In this document: positions 42,962-52,203 of the stretch, piece by piece
How positions within the stretch are numbered: the stretch's first letter is position 1
Layout: every line of letters begins with the position of its first letter
NCBI GenBank assembly: GCA_036961205.1
Contig: JBALVI010000009.1
Location: 1 to 64,000 of the forward strand
DNA from: CALJFL01 sp036961205
GTDB lineage: Bacteria > Pseudomonadota > Gammaproteobacteria > Pseudomonadales > Halieaceae
DNA length: 64,000 nucleotides
Reading direction: 5' to 3'
The notes under the pieces: generated by a model
Seen by the model: the letters and a program-made list of their open reading frames with translations, nothing else
The model's database searches: none
Told to the model about the DNA's origin: nothing
Made by a program: the position numbers and the translations under genes

Positions 42962-43474
42962 ATGAGTATTTCACTCTACGATGTAACGGTCGCTTCCTAT
43001 AGACGCATAATCAAAGGCTCAATTGCAGTGCTTGCCAAAGGTGAGGCGCACTGCCAGGAGCAGGGTATCGACCCTGATACTTTGATGGAGTGTCGCCTCG
43101 TTGAGGACATGTTGCCACTGCACTACCAGGTCACTAGCACGGCACATCATTCCCTTGGTGCATTAAAGGCGTTGGAAAGTGGCGTGTTTACACCTCCGCC
43201 TGGTATCCCTGGGCTAAATTACGCAGGTCTGTCTCGGGTACTATCGGAGGCGGAGGAAGGAATGGCACAGTTGACTCCCGAAGTGGTGAATGGTCTGGCT
43301 GATGGACAGCTGGTATTCAAGCTGGGCGATCGCGAGATCCCCTATGAGGCCACAAATTTCATGCTGAGCTTCTCCGTACCCAATTTCTATTTTCACGCCA
43401 CCACGCTTTACGACATTCTCCGCCAACAAGGTGTTCCGCTGGGTAAGCTCGACTATCTGGATATGTCTCTCTAG
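42962..43474 (+). CDS. DUF1993 family protein
   Basis: The 170-residue product fits the DUF1993 pattern: MSISLYDVTVASYRRIIKGS at the start, a middle RLVEDMLPLHYQV, and NFYFHATTLYDILRQQGVPLGKLDYL at the end. The fold is DinB-like helical and the role is unknown. CAGGAG lies 9 bp before the ATG. Confidence 0.75.
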   Translation: MSISLYDVTVASYRRIIKGSIAVLAKGEAHCQEQGIDPDTLMECRLVEDMLPLHYQVTSTAHHSLGALKALESGVFTPPPGIPGLNYAGLSRVLSEAEEGMAQLTPEVVNGLADGQLVFKLGDREIPYEATNFMLSFSVPNFYFHATTLYDILRQQGVPLGKLDYLDMSL

Positions 43475-43608
43475 CAGGCAGTGCGCAGAGCCAAGGTACT
43501 GGCAGCGGGGCTGGCAATTTAAACTCAGCTCGCCTTACTACCGCTGTTCATTTTGGCTATACTTGGTGGTTATTTTACATACTCAAGATTCAAATGGAGC
43601 CCAAGCCC

Positions 43609-44781
43609 ATGTCGCTGGACTTTGACAGCGCTCGTCTGCCTAACCCGAATATAACGCCTGAACACGACGAATGGCGTACGCACTTGCGTCGTTTTATTGA
43701 TGCCGAAATTATGCCATTTGCTGAAGAGTGGGATGAAGCCGGAGAAATGCCTATGGCATTGTGGCCGAAAGCCGCAGCAGTGGGTCTGCTGGGCATGGGC
43801 TATCCGGAAGCCTATGGCGGTACCCTCGAGGGCATCGACTCCTGGCACGGCTGGATTGCTAACGAGGAATTGGCCCGGGTAGGAGTAGGCGGTGTTCAGG
43901 CCAGTTTAATGGTGCACGGCATCGGTCTGCCGCCAGTCATTAACTGGGGCTCTGAGGCGATGAAAGAGGCTATTGCTCCGCCTGTACTCGCCGGTACCAA
44001 GCATATTGCACTGGGCATTACTGAGCCTGGCGGTGGATCGGATGTTGCCAATCTCGCCACCACGGCGGTGCGCGATGGTGATCATTACGTGGTCAATGGT
44101 TCCAAAACCTACATTACCGGTGGCATGCGTGCCAATTGGGTGTCCACCGCGGTGCGTACCGGTGGGGAGGGAGGCAGAGGTGTCTCTATGCTGCTTATTC
44201 CGACTGACGCGGAGGGCTTTTCCCGCACTTCTCTGGATCGCAAGCAAGGTTGGTGGGCTTCAGACACCGCGACCCTTTATTTTGATAATGTTCGAGTGCC
44301 GGTAGAGAACTTGATTGGCGAAGAGAATCAAGGCTTCCTGGTGATCATGACTAATTTTAATGGCGAGCGTATGGCCATGGCGGCGTCTATGGAAGCGCTG
44401 GCCAGGGTCTGCCTGGAAGAAGCCGTCGCCTGGGCGCAGGAACGTAAAACATTTGGTAAACGGCTGGCCGATCACCAGGTGATTCGTCACAAAATCGCCC
44501 AGATGAAACAGAAGCTGAATGCTACACAGGCTTATATTCGTATTTGTTACGAATCCATCGAGGCAGGCAACCCCAATCCGGGTGACATTGCGCTGCTGAA
44601 GGTGCAGGCGAGTGAAACCATGGAGTATTGCGCCCGTGAGGCCATGCAAATTCTAGGTGGTATCGGTTACATGCGCGGTAATCGTGTTGAAAGAATTTAT
44701 CGCGAAGTGCGGGTGAATGCCATCGGCGGCGGTTCGGAAGAAATTATGCGGGACCTTGCGGCCCGCCAGTACGGAGTATAA
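43609..44781 (+). CDS. Acyl-CoA dehydrogenase 1
   Basis: The 390-residue flavoprotein has ITEPGGGSDVANLATTAVRDG and YVVNGSKTYITGG (FAD and substrate loops), RKTFGKRLADHQVIRHKIAQM and a C-terminal NAIGGGSEEIMRDLAARQ. At the place of the usual YEGT catalytic glutamate it has GGGS, so another base must serve or the substrate class differs. The ATG at 43609 has GGAG 9 bp upstream; an ATG at 43594 is also possible. Confidence 0.88.
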   Translation: MSLDFDSARLPNPNITPEHDEWRTHLRRFIDAEIMPFAEEWDEAGEMPMALWPKAAAVGLLGMGYPEAYGGTLEGIDSWHGWIANEELARVGVGGVQASLMVHGIGLPPVINWGSEAMKEAIAPPVLAGTKHIALGITEPGGGSDVANLATTAVRDGDHYVVNGSKTYITGGMRANWVSTAVRTGGEGGRGVSMLLIPTDAEGFSRTSLDRKQGWWASDTATLYFDNVRVPVENLIGEENQGFLVIMTNFNGERMAMAASMEALARVCLEEAVAWAQERKTFGKRLADHQVIRHKIAQMKQKLNATQAYIRICYESIEAGNPNPGDIALLKVQASETMEYCAREAMQILGGIGYMRGNRVERIYREVRVNAIGGGSEEIMRDLAARQYGV

Positions 44782-44783
44782 AG

Positions 44784-45422
44784 ATGAAATTATGGCACTG
44801 TGCGGGATCTAGATCGTTGCGGCCACTATGGGCGTTGGAGGAGATGGGCCTGGATTACGAGTTGCACGCGATGCCGTTTCCGCCGCGTATGTTCGAGCGG
44901 GAATATCTGGGAGAAAATAGTCTAGGTACCGTGCCCTATTTCGTTGATGGTGATGTCACCATGACGGAATCGGCGGGAATCTGTCAGTACCTGGTCGATC
45001 GCTATCAGCGTTACGATTTTGGGCTCCAGCCAGACCACCCCGAATATGGCAACTATCTGAATTGGTTACATCATTCCGATGCAACCCTGACGTTCCCACA
45101 GACCATTGTGCTGCGCTATACGGTACTTGAGCCAACGGAGTCGAAGAAAGAGGTGGCAGACGATTATGCCAAATGGTTTATCTCGCGACTGCGCAGACTG
45201 GATGCTCACCTGGAAGATCATGATTATCTGGTAGACAACCGATTTACCATTGCCGATATCGCGGTCGGCTATGCCTTGTATCTAGGGCGAGTTTTGAAGT
45301 TGGATGGCGCCTATAAACCGCAGACAAAAAATTATCTTGAACGTTTAGCTGAGCGTGCTGCGTTCCAGCGTGCCGATGCGGTACGAGAGCCCGGGGCAGC
45401 AACCAACCCTTCCTTATTCTAA
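44784..45422 (+). CDS. Glutathione S-transferase family protein
   Basis: The 212-residue product has an N-terminal thioredoxin-like domain (MKLWHCAGSRSLRPLWALEE, cis-Pro in GTVPYF, TESAGICQYLVDRY as the glutathione gamma-Glu site) and a C-terminal helical domain with FTIADIAVGYAL. Serine in AGSRS is the likely thiolate helper. It begins 2 bp after acyl-CoA dehydrogenase 1, so they are co-transcribed. Confidence 0.88.
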   Translation: MKLWHCAGSRSLRPLWALEEMGLDYELHAMPFPPRMFEREYLGENSLGTVPYFVDGDVTMTESAGICQYLVDRYQRYDFGLQPDHPEYGNYLNWLHHSDATLTFPQTIVLRYTVLEPTESKKEVADDYAKWFISRLRRLDAHLEDHDYLVDNRFTIADIAVGYALYLGRVLKLDGAYKPQTKNYLERLAERAAFQRADAVREPGAATNPSLF

Positions 45423-45465
45423 TATTTATTGAGTCTTATTTGATAACAGACACTGGAGTGAATTA

Positions 45466-46668
45466 GTGAGTACAACACAACAGGAACGGAACGATTTTCG
45501 CACGCAGGTATCAGCGTGGATGAAGGATAACAATCCTGCCGACCCCGGATTCTTGCTGCCGCAAACCTTCATGGAAGTTGGCACTGAGCAGCAACTGGAC
45601 TTTTTGCGTGAATGGCAACATAAAGTATGGTCTGCCGGTTATCTGGGAATGGCCTGGCCTAAGGAATTTGGCGGCGGCAGTGTCGATCCGGTTTTTCAGA
45701 ATATTGTCGACACCGAAATGCGCAGGAATGCGGTCCCTATCTGCTTCAATATCATAGGCCTGGGCTGGGCCGGCCCGTTGATCAATGACATAGGCACTCA
45801 GGAGCAGAAGGAGAAATATCTTAAAGGGATTCTGAGTGGAGAAGATATCTGGTGTCAGGGCTTCTCCGAGCCCGACCACGGTTCAGACCTGGGTAACGCC
45901 CAGGTCCGTGCAGTGCGAGATGGTGACGAATATGTGGTCAATGGCACGAAAATCTGGACCACTATGGGTAACTACGCCGAGTATATGATTCTGCTGGCGC
46001 GCACCAACCCTAATACCGAGCGGAAATATGACGGTCTGTCGTTCTTCCTGTCACCGATGAAGGTTGACGGTATTGATCCGCGCCCCATCCGTAAAATCAC
46101 CGGCGAGTACGGTTTCACCGAAACCTTTTTCACCGACGCCCGTATTCCCGCAGATTGCATCATGGGCGAAGAAGGGCAGGGCTGGAAAGTGGCCATGCAA
46201 ACACTACAGTATGAGCGCGGCGCCGAGGCTGGTAGTGCCGGCGGTATGGCTTTTATTCGTATTGTGATTGACGACATGATCAGTCAATTGAGTGACGTCA
46301 GCAGAGACGGCCAACCTGTATTGGAAGACGCCGTTGCCCGCGACGAGTTGGTGAAGCTGATTATGGAAGAGAAAGCTCTGGCCCTGGGCGATAAGCGCGC
46401 AGCCATTGGAGCACTGACCACCGATTATCCACACTCTTTACCACTGTCCAGCAAACTGAGGATGAGTGAGCATTCGCGACGCATGCGACAGTCTGCGATT
46501 AGCATGCAGGGCGCTGCCGGCAGCCTGTATGTTGGTGATGATCAGGCACGCCAGGGCGGTTTCTGGCAGCGAGCTTATTTTAATAGTTTTTCAGCCACCA
46601 TTGGTGGCGGTACCAGTCAGGTGCAGTCCAATATAATTGCCGAGCACATTCTCGGCTTACCGAAGTAA
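45466..46668 (+). CDS. Acyl-CoA dehydrogenase 2 (probable partner of dehydrogenase 3)
   Basis: The 400-residue product has FSEPDHGSDLGNAQVRAVRDG, YVVNGTKIWTTMGNYA and the C-terminal FSATIGGGTSQVQSNIIAEHILG. GTG start at 45466 with GGAG upstream. It is followed after 11 bp by a shorter, more diverged dehydrogenase, the arrangement of two-subunit acyl-CoA dehydrogenases. Confidence 0.88.
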   Translation: MSTTQQERNDFRTQVSAWMKDNNPADPGFLLPQTFMEVGTEQQLDFLREWQHKVWSAGYLGMAWPKEFGGGSVDPVFQNIVDTEMRRNAVPICFNIIGLGWAGPLINDIGTQEQKEKYLKGILSGEDIWCQGFSEPDHGSDLGNAQVRAVRDGDEYVVNGTKIWTTMGNYAEYMILLARTNPNTERKYDGLSFFLSPMKVDGIDPRPIRKITGEYGFTETFFTDARIPADCIMGEEGQGWKVAMQTLQYERGAEAGSAGGMAFIRIVIDDMISQLSDVSRDGQPVLEDAVARDELVKLIMEEKALALGDKRAAIGALTTDYPHSLPLSSKLRMSEHSRRMRQSAISMQGAAGSLYVGDDQARQGGFWQRAYFNSFSATIGGGTSQVQSNIIAEHILGLPK

Positions 46669-46679
46669 GGAATACAGCT

Positions 46680-47819
46680 ATGTCAGTTATCGGGAATACA
46701 GCGCTGAGCTTCAGCGAAGAGCAGGCCATGCTAATGGATGTGGCTCGTGAGTTTTGTAAGGACAAGTCCCCCATCTCACGGGTAAGAGAACAACTGGAAT
46801 CAGAGACAGGTTATGACGCTGCGATCTGGCAGGAAATGGTCGACCTGGGATGGCTGGGTATCTCTATCCCAGAGCAGTATGGCGGCTCCGGCTTGGGCGT
46901 TGCTACGGTAGTGCCTGTAGTAGAGAGTATGGGCCGTTCCATGTTGGGCACTCCGCTTGTCAGTACTACATTGGCTGCACAATTGATTCTGCGAGCGGGT
47001 GACTCATCCCTCGCTGAACAATGGCTGCCGTCGATTGTCGAGGGTGCCCCGGCTACGATTGCACAACTTGAGTCTATGGACTGGGGTAATGAGGCGATTA
47101 CCTGTAGCGTCGATGCTGACGGTTTGCTCAGTGGCCAAAAAATGTTTGTGCCGGATGCCACTGCTGCCCAGGTTTTTGTGGTAACTGTGCTACACGATGG
47201 CGAGCCTGCTCTGGCAGTAGTCCCGCGCGCGCTGATTCCCGAAGCGGCGATTATAGAACACACCATAATTGATCAAACCAAGCGCGCGGCCAGCGTCGAT
47301 TTTAGTGGTATAACAGTACCTGCGGATCATCTGCTCACGGGTCCGACAATTGCAGAAGCCATCCGTAACGCGAATTTGTTGGGGGCGCTACTCACCGCAG
47401 CGGAAGCCACTGGCAGTTCCGCCAGCTGTCTCGATACCGTGGTTGATTACCTCAAAACCCGCAAGCAATTTGGCAAACTAATCGGTTCATATCAGGCGTT
47501 GAAACATCCCAGCGTAGACATTCTATGCGACGTGGATTCCTCCCGGTCTCTGCTTTACCACGCTGCGACCTTAGTGACTGATACCCCTCTTGATCGAGAT
47601 GCCGAAATAGCCTGTCGCATGGCGAAAGCCAAAGCCACAGAAACACTGCTTTACGCCGGTGACCGCGCTGTACAGTTTCACGGCGGCATGGGGTTTACCT
47701 ATGAATGTGATGCCCAACTCTATATCCGCCGTGCCCAATGGACTCAGCAGCAATATGGCGACGCACGCCATCATCGCAAGCGCTTGGCGAGTCTGTTGCT
47801 GGACAACATTGCGGCGTAA
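46680..47819 (+). CDS. Acyl-CoA dehydrogenase 3 (diverged subunit)
   Basis: The 379-residue acyl-CoA dehydrogenase is diverged. The middle SEPxGGSD loop is replaced by AQLESMDWGNEAITCSVDAD, and the C-terminus after QFHGGMGFTYECDAQLYIRRAQ lacks the GGGT/S motif. RKQFGKLIGSYQALKHPSVDI is conserved. In steroid-side-chain heterotetramers of actinobacteria such a subunit pairs with an adjacent full one. Pairing with dehydrogenase 2 is inference from order and divergence. Confidence 0.85.
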   Translation: MSVIGNTALSFSEEQAMLMDVAREFCKDKSPISRVREQLESETGYDAAIWQEMVDLGWLGISIPEQYGGSGLGVATVVPVVESMGRSMLGTPLVSTTLAAQLILRAGDSSLAEQWLPSIVEGAPATIAQLESMDWGNEAITCSVDADGLLSGQKMFVPDATAAQVFVVTVLHDGEPALAVVPRALIPEAAIIEHTIIDQTKRAASVDFSGITVPADHLLTGPTIAEAIRNANLLGALLTAAEATGSSASCLDTVVDYLKTRKQFGKLIGSYQALKHPSVDILCDVDSSRSLLYHAATLVTDTPLDRDAEIACRMAKAKATETLLYAGDRAVQFHGGMGFTYECDAQLYIRRAQWTQQQYGDARHHRKRLASLLLDNIAA

Positions 47820-47840
47820 CACCCGCCATGCCGAGGATCG

Positions 47841-49229
47841 ATGAGTAAACGAACAGGTATCAAGCGGAGTAAGTTGGGCAGGACACTCTCAGTATCTCTG
47901 GCAGGTTTACGTGCCGGGGGTGCCTTTGCGCTCGACGGCGCTGTCAAGAAGCTCAGAGGAACCGAGGGCGAACCACTCAGTTCACCTTTCGTGCGCCGCG
48001 AGGCTCACCGGTTTGTCGCAGAACTGGGTCGCCTGAAAGGCACTTACGTGAAAATCGGTCAGATGTTGGCCTTATTAGGTGAGCACTTTCTGCCGCCGGT
48101 ACTCACCGAAGCCCTGCATCAACTTGAATCCCAGACCCAACCACTGCCTTATGCCGACATTGAATCTGAGCTCAGATCAGTGCTTGGCGATCGCATGGAT
48201 GAACTGCAGATAGAGCACCAGGCAATCGCTGCAGCATCGTTGTCGCAGGTTCACCGCGCCAAAATTATCGCCACCGGCGAGCAGATCTGCCTGAAGGTTC
48301 AGTACCCGGGCCTCGCCGAAGTCATCGACTCGGATTTCGATACCGTGGTGAATATGCTAATTCTGGCGCGCTGGGTAAAGGCCGGCCGTGATCTCGATGA
48401 ATGGCTGGCGGCAATGCGCGAGCAGTTACATCAGGAGATAGACTACCACCGCGAAGCAGAAATGGGCGATAAGGTGAGCGGGTTTGCCACAGATACTGAC
48501 TCGACCTTGGGTCGTTATCGTGTCACCTATCATGTACCCAGGCGCTACCCGAGATACTGCTGCGGTACCGTGCTCGCTATGGAATATGTCTCGGGCCACC
48601 TGGTAACGCAGCCTGAGGTAGCCGGGTTGTCGCAGGCCAGGCGCAACGCGCTGGGCAGCGCCATGCTCGAGTTGTTTTTCAATGAGCTTTATCAATGGGG
48701 TGTGCTGCAAACTGACCCCAATTTTGGTAATTACCTGATTCGCAGCTCTGAGCGCAGTGACGACATCGTGCTGCTCGACTTCGGCTCCATCCTCAGCTGC
48801 GATGACAATTTTCTATTACATCTGGGCAATACCATCGCCGCCGGTCAGTCTGGCGACAGGACCCTGTTGGTGGCAAGTTTGATTGGCCTGGGCTGTCTGC
48901 AAGAGCACAACAGTGAACTCGCTAAAAACAGTTTCAGCGACTTTTGTCTTGAACTGTTGGAGCCACTGCGAGCACCTGAAGATTTGCCCTCGCAGTACCT
49001 GAATGACAAGGGCGACTACTGTTGGGGCAGTTCACGTCTGATACGCCGTGTTGGCAAAAAGGCGGCAGCGTCTGCGGCCACTCTGGACTTCACTGCTCCC
49101 TCCCGAGAATTTGCAATGATCGCCCGCAAGCTAACTGGCGTATTTACTTTTATCTCGGTGCTCAATGCCGAATTCAATGGCCATGACATAGCGCATCGCC
49201 ACATTGAACAGTGGCGTCAGGGACAATAG
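47841..49229 (+). CDS. ABC1/Coq8-type atypical kinase, first of a tandem pair
   Basis: The 462-residue product has the KxGQ motif in LKGTYVKIGQMLALLG, the Ala-rich loop AIAAASLSQVHRAK, Lys in ICLKVQYPG, catalytic-loop QTDPNFGNYLI and LLDFGS. The TDPNxxN form is that of eukaryotic Coq8/ADCK3 rather than the HADxHPGN form of bacterial UbiB. These proteins act in isoprenoid-quinone metabolism. The stop abuts the next gene directly. Confidence 0.87.
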   Translation: MSKRTGIKRSKLGRTLSVSLAGLRAGGAFALDGAVKKLRGTEGEPLSSPFVRREAHRFVAELGRLKGTYVKIGQMLALLGEHFLPPVLTEALHQLESQTQPLPYADIESELRSVLGDRMDELQIEHQAIAAASLSQVHRAKIIATGEQICLKVQYPGLAEVIDSDFDTVVNMLILARWVKAGRDLDEWLAAMREQLHQEIDYHREAEMGDKVSGFATDTDSTLGRYRVTYHVPRRYPRYCCGTVLAMEYVSGHLVTQPEVAGLSQARRNALGSAMLELFFNELYQWGVLQTDPNFGNYLIRSSERSDDIVLLDFGSILSCDDNFLLHLGNTIAAGQSGDRTLLVASLIGLGCLQEHNSELAKNSFSDFCLELLEPLRAPEDLPSQYLNDKGDYCWGSSRLIRRVGKKAAASAATLDFTAPSREFAMIARKLTGVFTFISVLNAEFNGHDIAHRHIEQWRQGQ

Positions 49230-50585
49230 ATGGCAACCAAAAAAGACGGTGACTCCGGCGACGAGAAAGTGGACAAAGCTAGATCGAGTAAGGCGGTGCC
49301 GACTGGACGGGCCAGCCGTTTTGCCAGGGTGGCCAAACTGGCCAGCGGTGTTGCCGGTGGCATGTTGGCGGAAGGTACCCGCCAGCTGCGCGCGGGTAAG
49401 CGCCTGCGGGCGCGCGACCTGCTACTGACCCCGGGTAACGCCAAAAGGGTAACGGATCAGTTGGCTGATATGCGCGGCGCGGCGATGAAGCTTGGCCAGA
49501 TTCTATCCATGGATACCGGTGATCTTTTACCCAAAGAACTCACCGATATATTGGCGCGGCTGCGTTCAGATGCCCGCACCATGCCAATAAAGCAACTGCG
49601 CGCCTCGCTGGTGCAAGCCTATGGAGAAGACTGGGAAGAGATGTTCTACGGCTTTGACGTCAATCCAATTGCAGCGGCGTCTATTGGCCAGGTCCATAGA
49701 ACTACTTCTCCCGATGGCTCAGACATCGTGTTAAAAGTGCAGTATCCGGGGGTAGCGGATAGCATCGACAATGACGTAGACAATATATCCACGGTGTTGC
49801 GGATTTCAGGTCTTATCCCCAAAGGTATCGATCTTGCACCGTTGCTGAACGATGCCAAGCTGCAACTCAAGGATGAGGCAGACTATCTCAAAGAGGCTGA
49901 GTATCTGCAGATTTTTGCGCAGTTCCTGACCGACGACAAGCGCTTCGTGGTCCCCAGGTTACTGCCGGCGCTCACCCACAGGAATGTCCTTGCGATGTCT
50001 TACGAGAGCGGTCAGCCTATCGAAAGCCTGGCAGATCAGTCGCAGGAAGAGCGCGATAGGGTGATGTCGGCACTGTTGGATTTAATGCTCACTGAATTAT
50101 TTGAGTTGAGAATGGTGCAAACCGACCCCAATTTTGCCAACTACCAATATCGAGCCAGTACTGGTGAAGTTGTGCTGCTGGATTTTGGCGCTACCCGTAA
50201 GTTCAAAGCGCAGTTTGTAAAAGACTATACGAGTCTGGCGAAAGCAGCGATTTCGGAAAATAGGGACCGCCTGGCGAAGGCCGCAGATAAACTGGGCTAT
50301 TCCATGGGTGATGAGGATTCTGACTATCGCGAATTGGTTTTAGACCTGTTTATGATCGCTCTGGAGCCGCTGCGGTTTGATGGCGAGTACGATTTCGGCA
50401 ACTCGGATATGCCGGCTCGCCTGTCAAAGCTCGGTGAGTCGATAACCGACTACCGCGATTTTTGGCGAGCACCGCCCATAGAGGCAGTGTATTTTCACCG
50501 CAAGGTTGGCGGCATGTTTATGCTGGCCAGTCGACTGCAAGCGCGTGTCAATGTGCGTGAGCTAATGCTTAAACACCTGGGCTGA
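49230..50585 (+). CDS. ABC1/Coq8-type atypical kinase, second of a tandem pair
   Basis: The 451-residue product has MKLGQILSM (KxGQ), PIAAASIGQVHRT, IVLKVQYPG, QTDPNFANYQY and VLLDFGATRKF, again the Coq8 pattern. It begins on the base after the stop of the first kinase, so translation is coupled. The two share motifs but have diverged overall, suggesting an old duplication. The end of the gene carries a hairpin (50573-50602). Confidence 0.88.
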   Translation: MATKKDGDSGDEKVDKARSSKAVPTGRASRFARVAKLASGVAGGMLAEGTRQLRAGKRLRARDLLLTPGNAKRVTDQLADMRGAAMKLGQILSMDTGDLLPKELTDILARLRSDARTMPIKQLRASLVQAYGEDWEEMFYGFDVNPIAAASIGQVHRTTSPDGSDIVLKVQYPGVADSIDNDVDNISTVLRISGLIPKGIDLAPLLNDAKLQLKDEADYLKEAEYLQIFAQFLTDDKRFVVPRLLPALTHRNVLAMSYESGQPIESLADQSQEERDRVMSALLDLMLTELFELRMVQTDPNFANYQYRASTGEVVLLDFGATRKFKAQFVKDYTSLAKAAISENRDRLAKAADKLGYSMGDEDSDYRELVLDLFMIALEPLRFDGEYDFGNSDMPARLSKLGESITDYRDFWRAPPIEAVYFHRKVGGMFMLASRLQARVNVRELMLKHLG

Positions 50586-50602
50586 GATCTCAACCCAGGT
50601 GT
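50573..50602. terminator. Hairpin between the convergent kinase and MFS genes
   Basis: ACACCTGGG pairs with CCCAGGTGT (9 bp), and the intervening 12 bases pair further as TGAG/CTCA. The stem includes the kinase stop codon region and ends 13 bp before the MFS stop. There is no T tract on either side, so termination efficiency is uncertain. Confidence 0.45.
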
Positions 50603-50614
50603 CTAGAAAGCTAA

Positions 50615-51877
50615 TCAACAACTAGGCACAGTCTCCAACTCGATATCCCTCTGCTCCCGCTTGATGCGCGACAACAAGGGCACCAGTACCAGAAGCATCA
50701 GCGGTGTAAAGATCAGCAACAGGCCGAACAGCGTTGGAACCATGCCGTAATGATCCAGGGCGAAGCCCAGCGTAGGACCGGAGACAATAAAGATCGCTCT
50801 TACTCCCAGGCTGACCATAGAATTCACCGTCGCTCTAAAATCACCGGGAACTCTCCGATTCAAAGCGTCATAGAGCAACGTCATACTAATGCCTCGTGAC
50901 ACTTGCACCGCGAACCCAAACATTACCCCGATCCAACCGCTACCCAGTGCCATGCCCAGCAAGCCAGCCAGCGGCAGTATAGCGACCAACACCAGCAGGC
51001 GGCGTGTCCCGAAGAACTTTTCCAGAGACGCTGCATAGCGCGCACCCAAGCTCACGGTCAGCGCGAAAGCCGCCCAAATGTAGCCGAAGCTGGTCAGCGG
51101 TACGCCCTGAATATCCCAGTACTTCTGGTAAATCCAGAACACGTGCACCGCCAGTAATCCAAACACTGCGATGGCGAAGGCTGTCCACAATACTACCGGC
51201 TTACCGAACAACAGCAGGCCCACAATTTTCCGGGCGTTGCCGCGATGGTCGACCTCAGCGGCTGGTCGCGGAACCTCAACCAGGCTAAGGCCGATAATAA
51301 ACGGCGCCAGTCCGGTGACCGCCTGTACCCACACGACCCAATCCATGGAGACCAGTAACAGCCAGCTGGCGACAATGCCAGCAACGCCAGATGCAGCCGC
51401 CTCTATGGATATCAGTCGGCTCAGTGATTTGCCCGCGCCAGCGCCACCGGGCTTACCATTTTTCTGCAGGTAAACCTCGGTGTCGTAAAGCAAGGCAAGG
51501 TCAGCGCCCGAGATAAGACTGAAGCCTACGCCGAGTATCATTTCGTAAACCAGAAACTCTACGAAAGTATCGGCCCAGAACAGCGAGAAAAATCCCACGG
51601 CATTAAGCGCGGAGCCTACCAGTACCGCATTGCGTCGTCCCCAGATGTCTGCAATGTAACCGGACGGCACCTCACACAAGGCAATAGTTAGCGCGAAGGC
51701 GGCCTGAGTTTGCAATACCTGACTCATAGACAGACCGTAGCCCTGCAGCAATGGCACGAATATCGGTATCACAACCATAAAGCTGTGAAAGAAGCCCATC
51801 ACGTAGATGGCGGTAATGTTTTTTTCTAATGACCGGTTCACGGTACTCACCTTGTTGCAGCCGAGTACCCGGTTCAT
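50615..51877 (-). CDS. Major facilitator superfamily transporter
   Basis: The 420-residue product has 12 predicted membrane segments and the MFS motif PSGYIADIWGRRNAVLVG between TM2 and TM3. Substrate unknown. ATG at 51877 has no good ribosome-binding site; a GTG at 51850 (VSTVNRSLEKN) is an alternative. A strong minus-strand terminator lies only 24 bp upstream of the start. Confidence 0.8.
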   Translation of the reverse strand: MNRVLGCNKVSTVNRSLEKNITAIYVMGFFHSFMVVIPIFVPLLQGYGLSMSQVLQTQAAFALTIALCEVPSGYIADIWGRRNAVLVGSALNAVGFFSLFWADTFVEFLVYEMILGVGFSLISGADLALLYDTEVYLQKNGKPGGAGAGKSLSRLISIEAAASGVAGIVASWLLLVSMDWVVWVQAVTGLAPFIIGLSLVEVPRPAAEVDHRGNARKIVGLLLFGKPVVLWTAFAIAVFGLLAVHVFWIYQKYWDIQGVPLTSFGYIWAAFALTVSLGARYAASLEKFFGTRRLLVLVAILPLAGLLGMALGSGWIGVMFGFAVQVSRGISMTLLYDALNRRVPGDFRATVNSMVSLGVRAIFIVSGPTLGFALDHYGMVPTLFGLLLIFTPLMLLVLVPLLSRIKREQRDIELETVPSC

Positions 51878-51897
51878 GGAGGAAAATCTTCTGGCAA

Positions 51898-51935
51898 GAA
51901 AAAAGGCCTCCGGAACTGGGTTCTCGGAGGCCTTT
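51898..51935 (-). terminator. Strong minus-strand terminator just upstream of the MFS start
   Basis: On the minus strand AAAGGCCTCCG pairs with CGGAGGCCTTT (11 bp), an inner GAAC/GTTC stem adds four pairs, and a T-rich tail (CTTTTTTCTT) follows. No gene ends nearby: the dipeptidase stop is 270 bp upstream. It therefore ends either a small RNA or a regulated leader of the MFS gene. Confidence 0.8.
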
Positions 51936-52030
51936 ACGTTAAATTCTTAACTAATCAGAGCATCCTCAAACTACGCTACCTGCATACAGGCACGTCGACG
52001 GCACGTTAATGTAAACGTGTCGTTGCAGCG
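51898..52030 (-). ncRNA. Candidate attenuated leader or small RNA ahead of the MFS gene
   Basis: Upstream of the terminator on the minus strand are two further small hairpins: CACGTT/AACGTG (52002-52019, 6-nt loop) and CCTG/CAGG (51979-51990). No open frame and no convincing promoter were found in 51936-52203. The boundaries are guesses and I do not recognise a riboswitch class. Confidence 0.35.
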
Positions 52031-52203
52031 TTGTTTCCTGTTTAAAATGCATCGTCATAAGCGTGGTTCGCGTTTGTCCTGATTGCCTGCGTTTATCGCA
52101 GAGCGCTATGTTCGGGGTTTCTGCGTTCAGGGTCAATTGCTATTACCCGGAGTGGGAAAATTTACTTTTAAAAGGTTGAGGCGGCTGTAACTATTCAAAG
52201 AAC

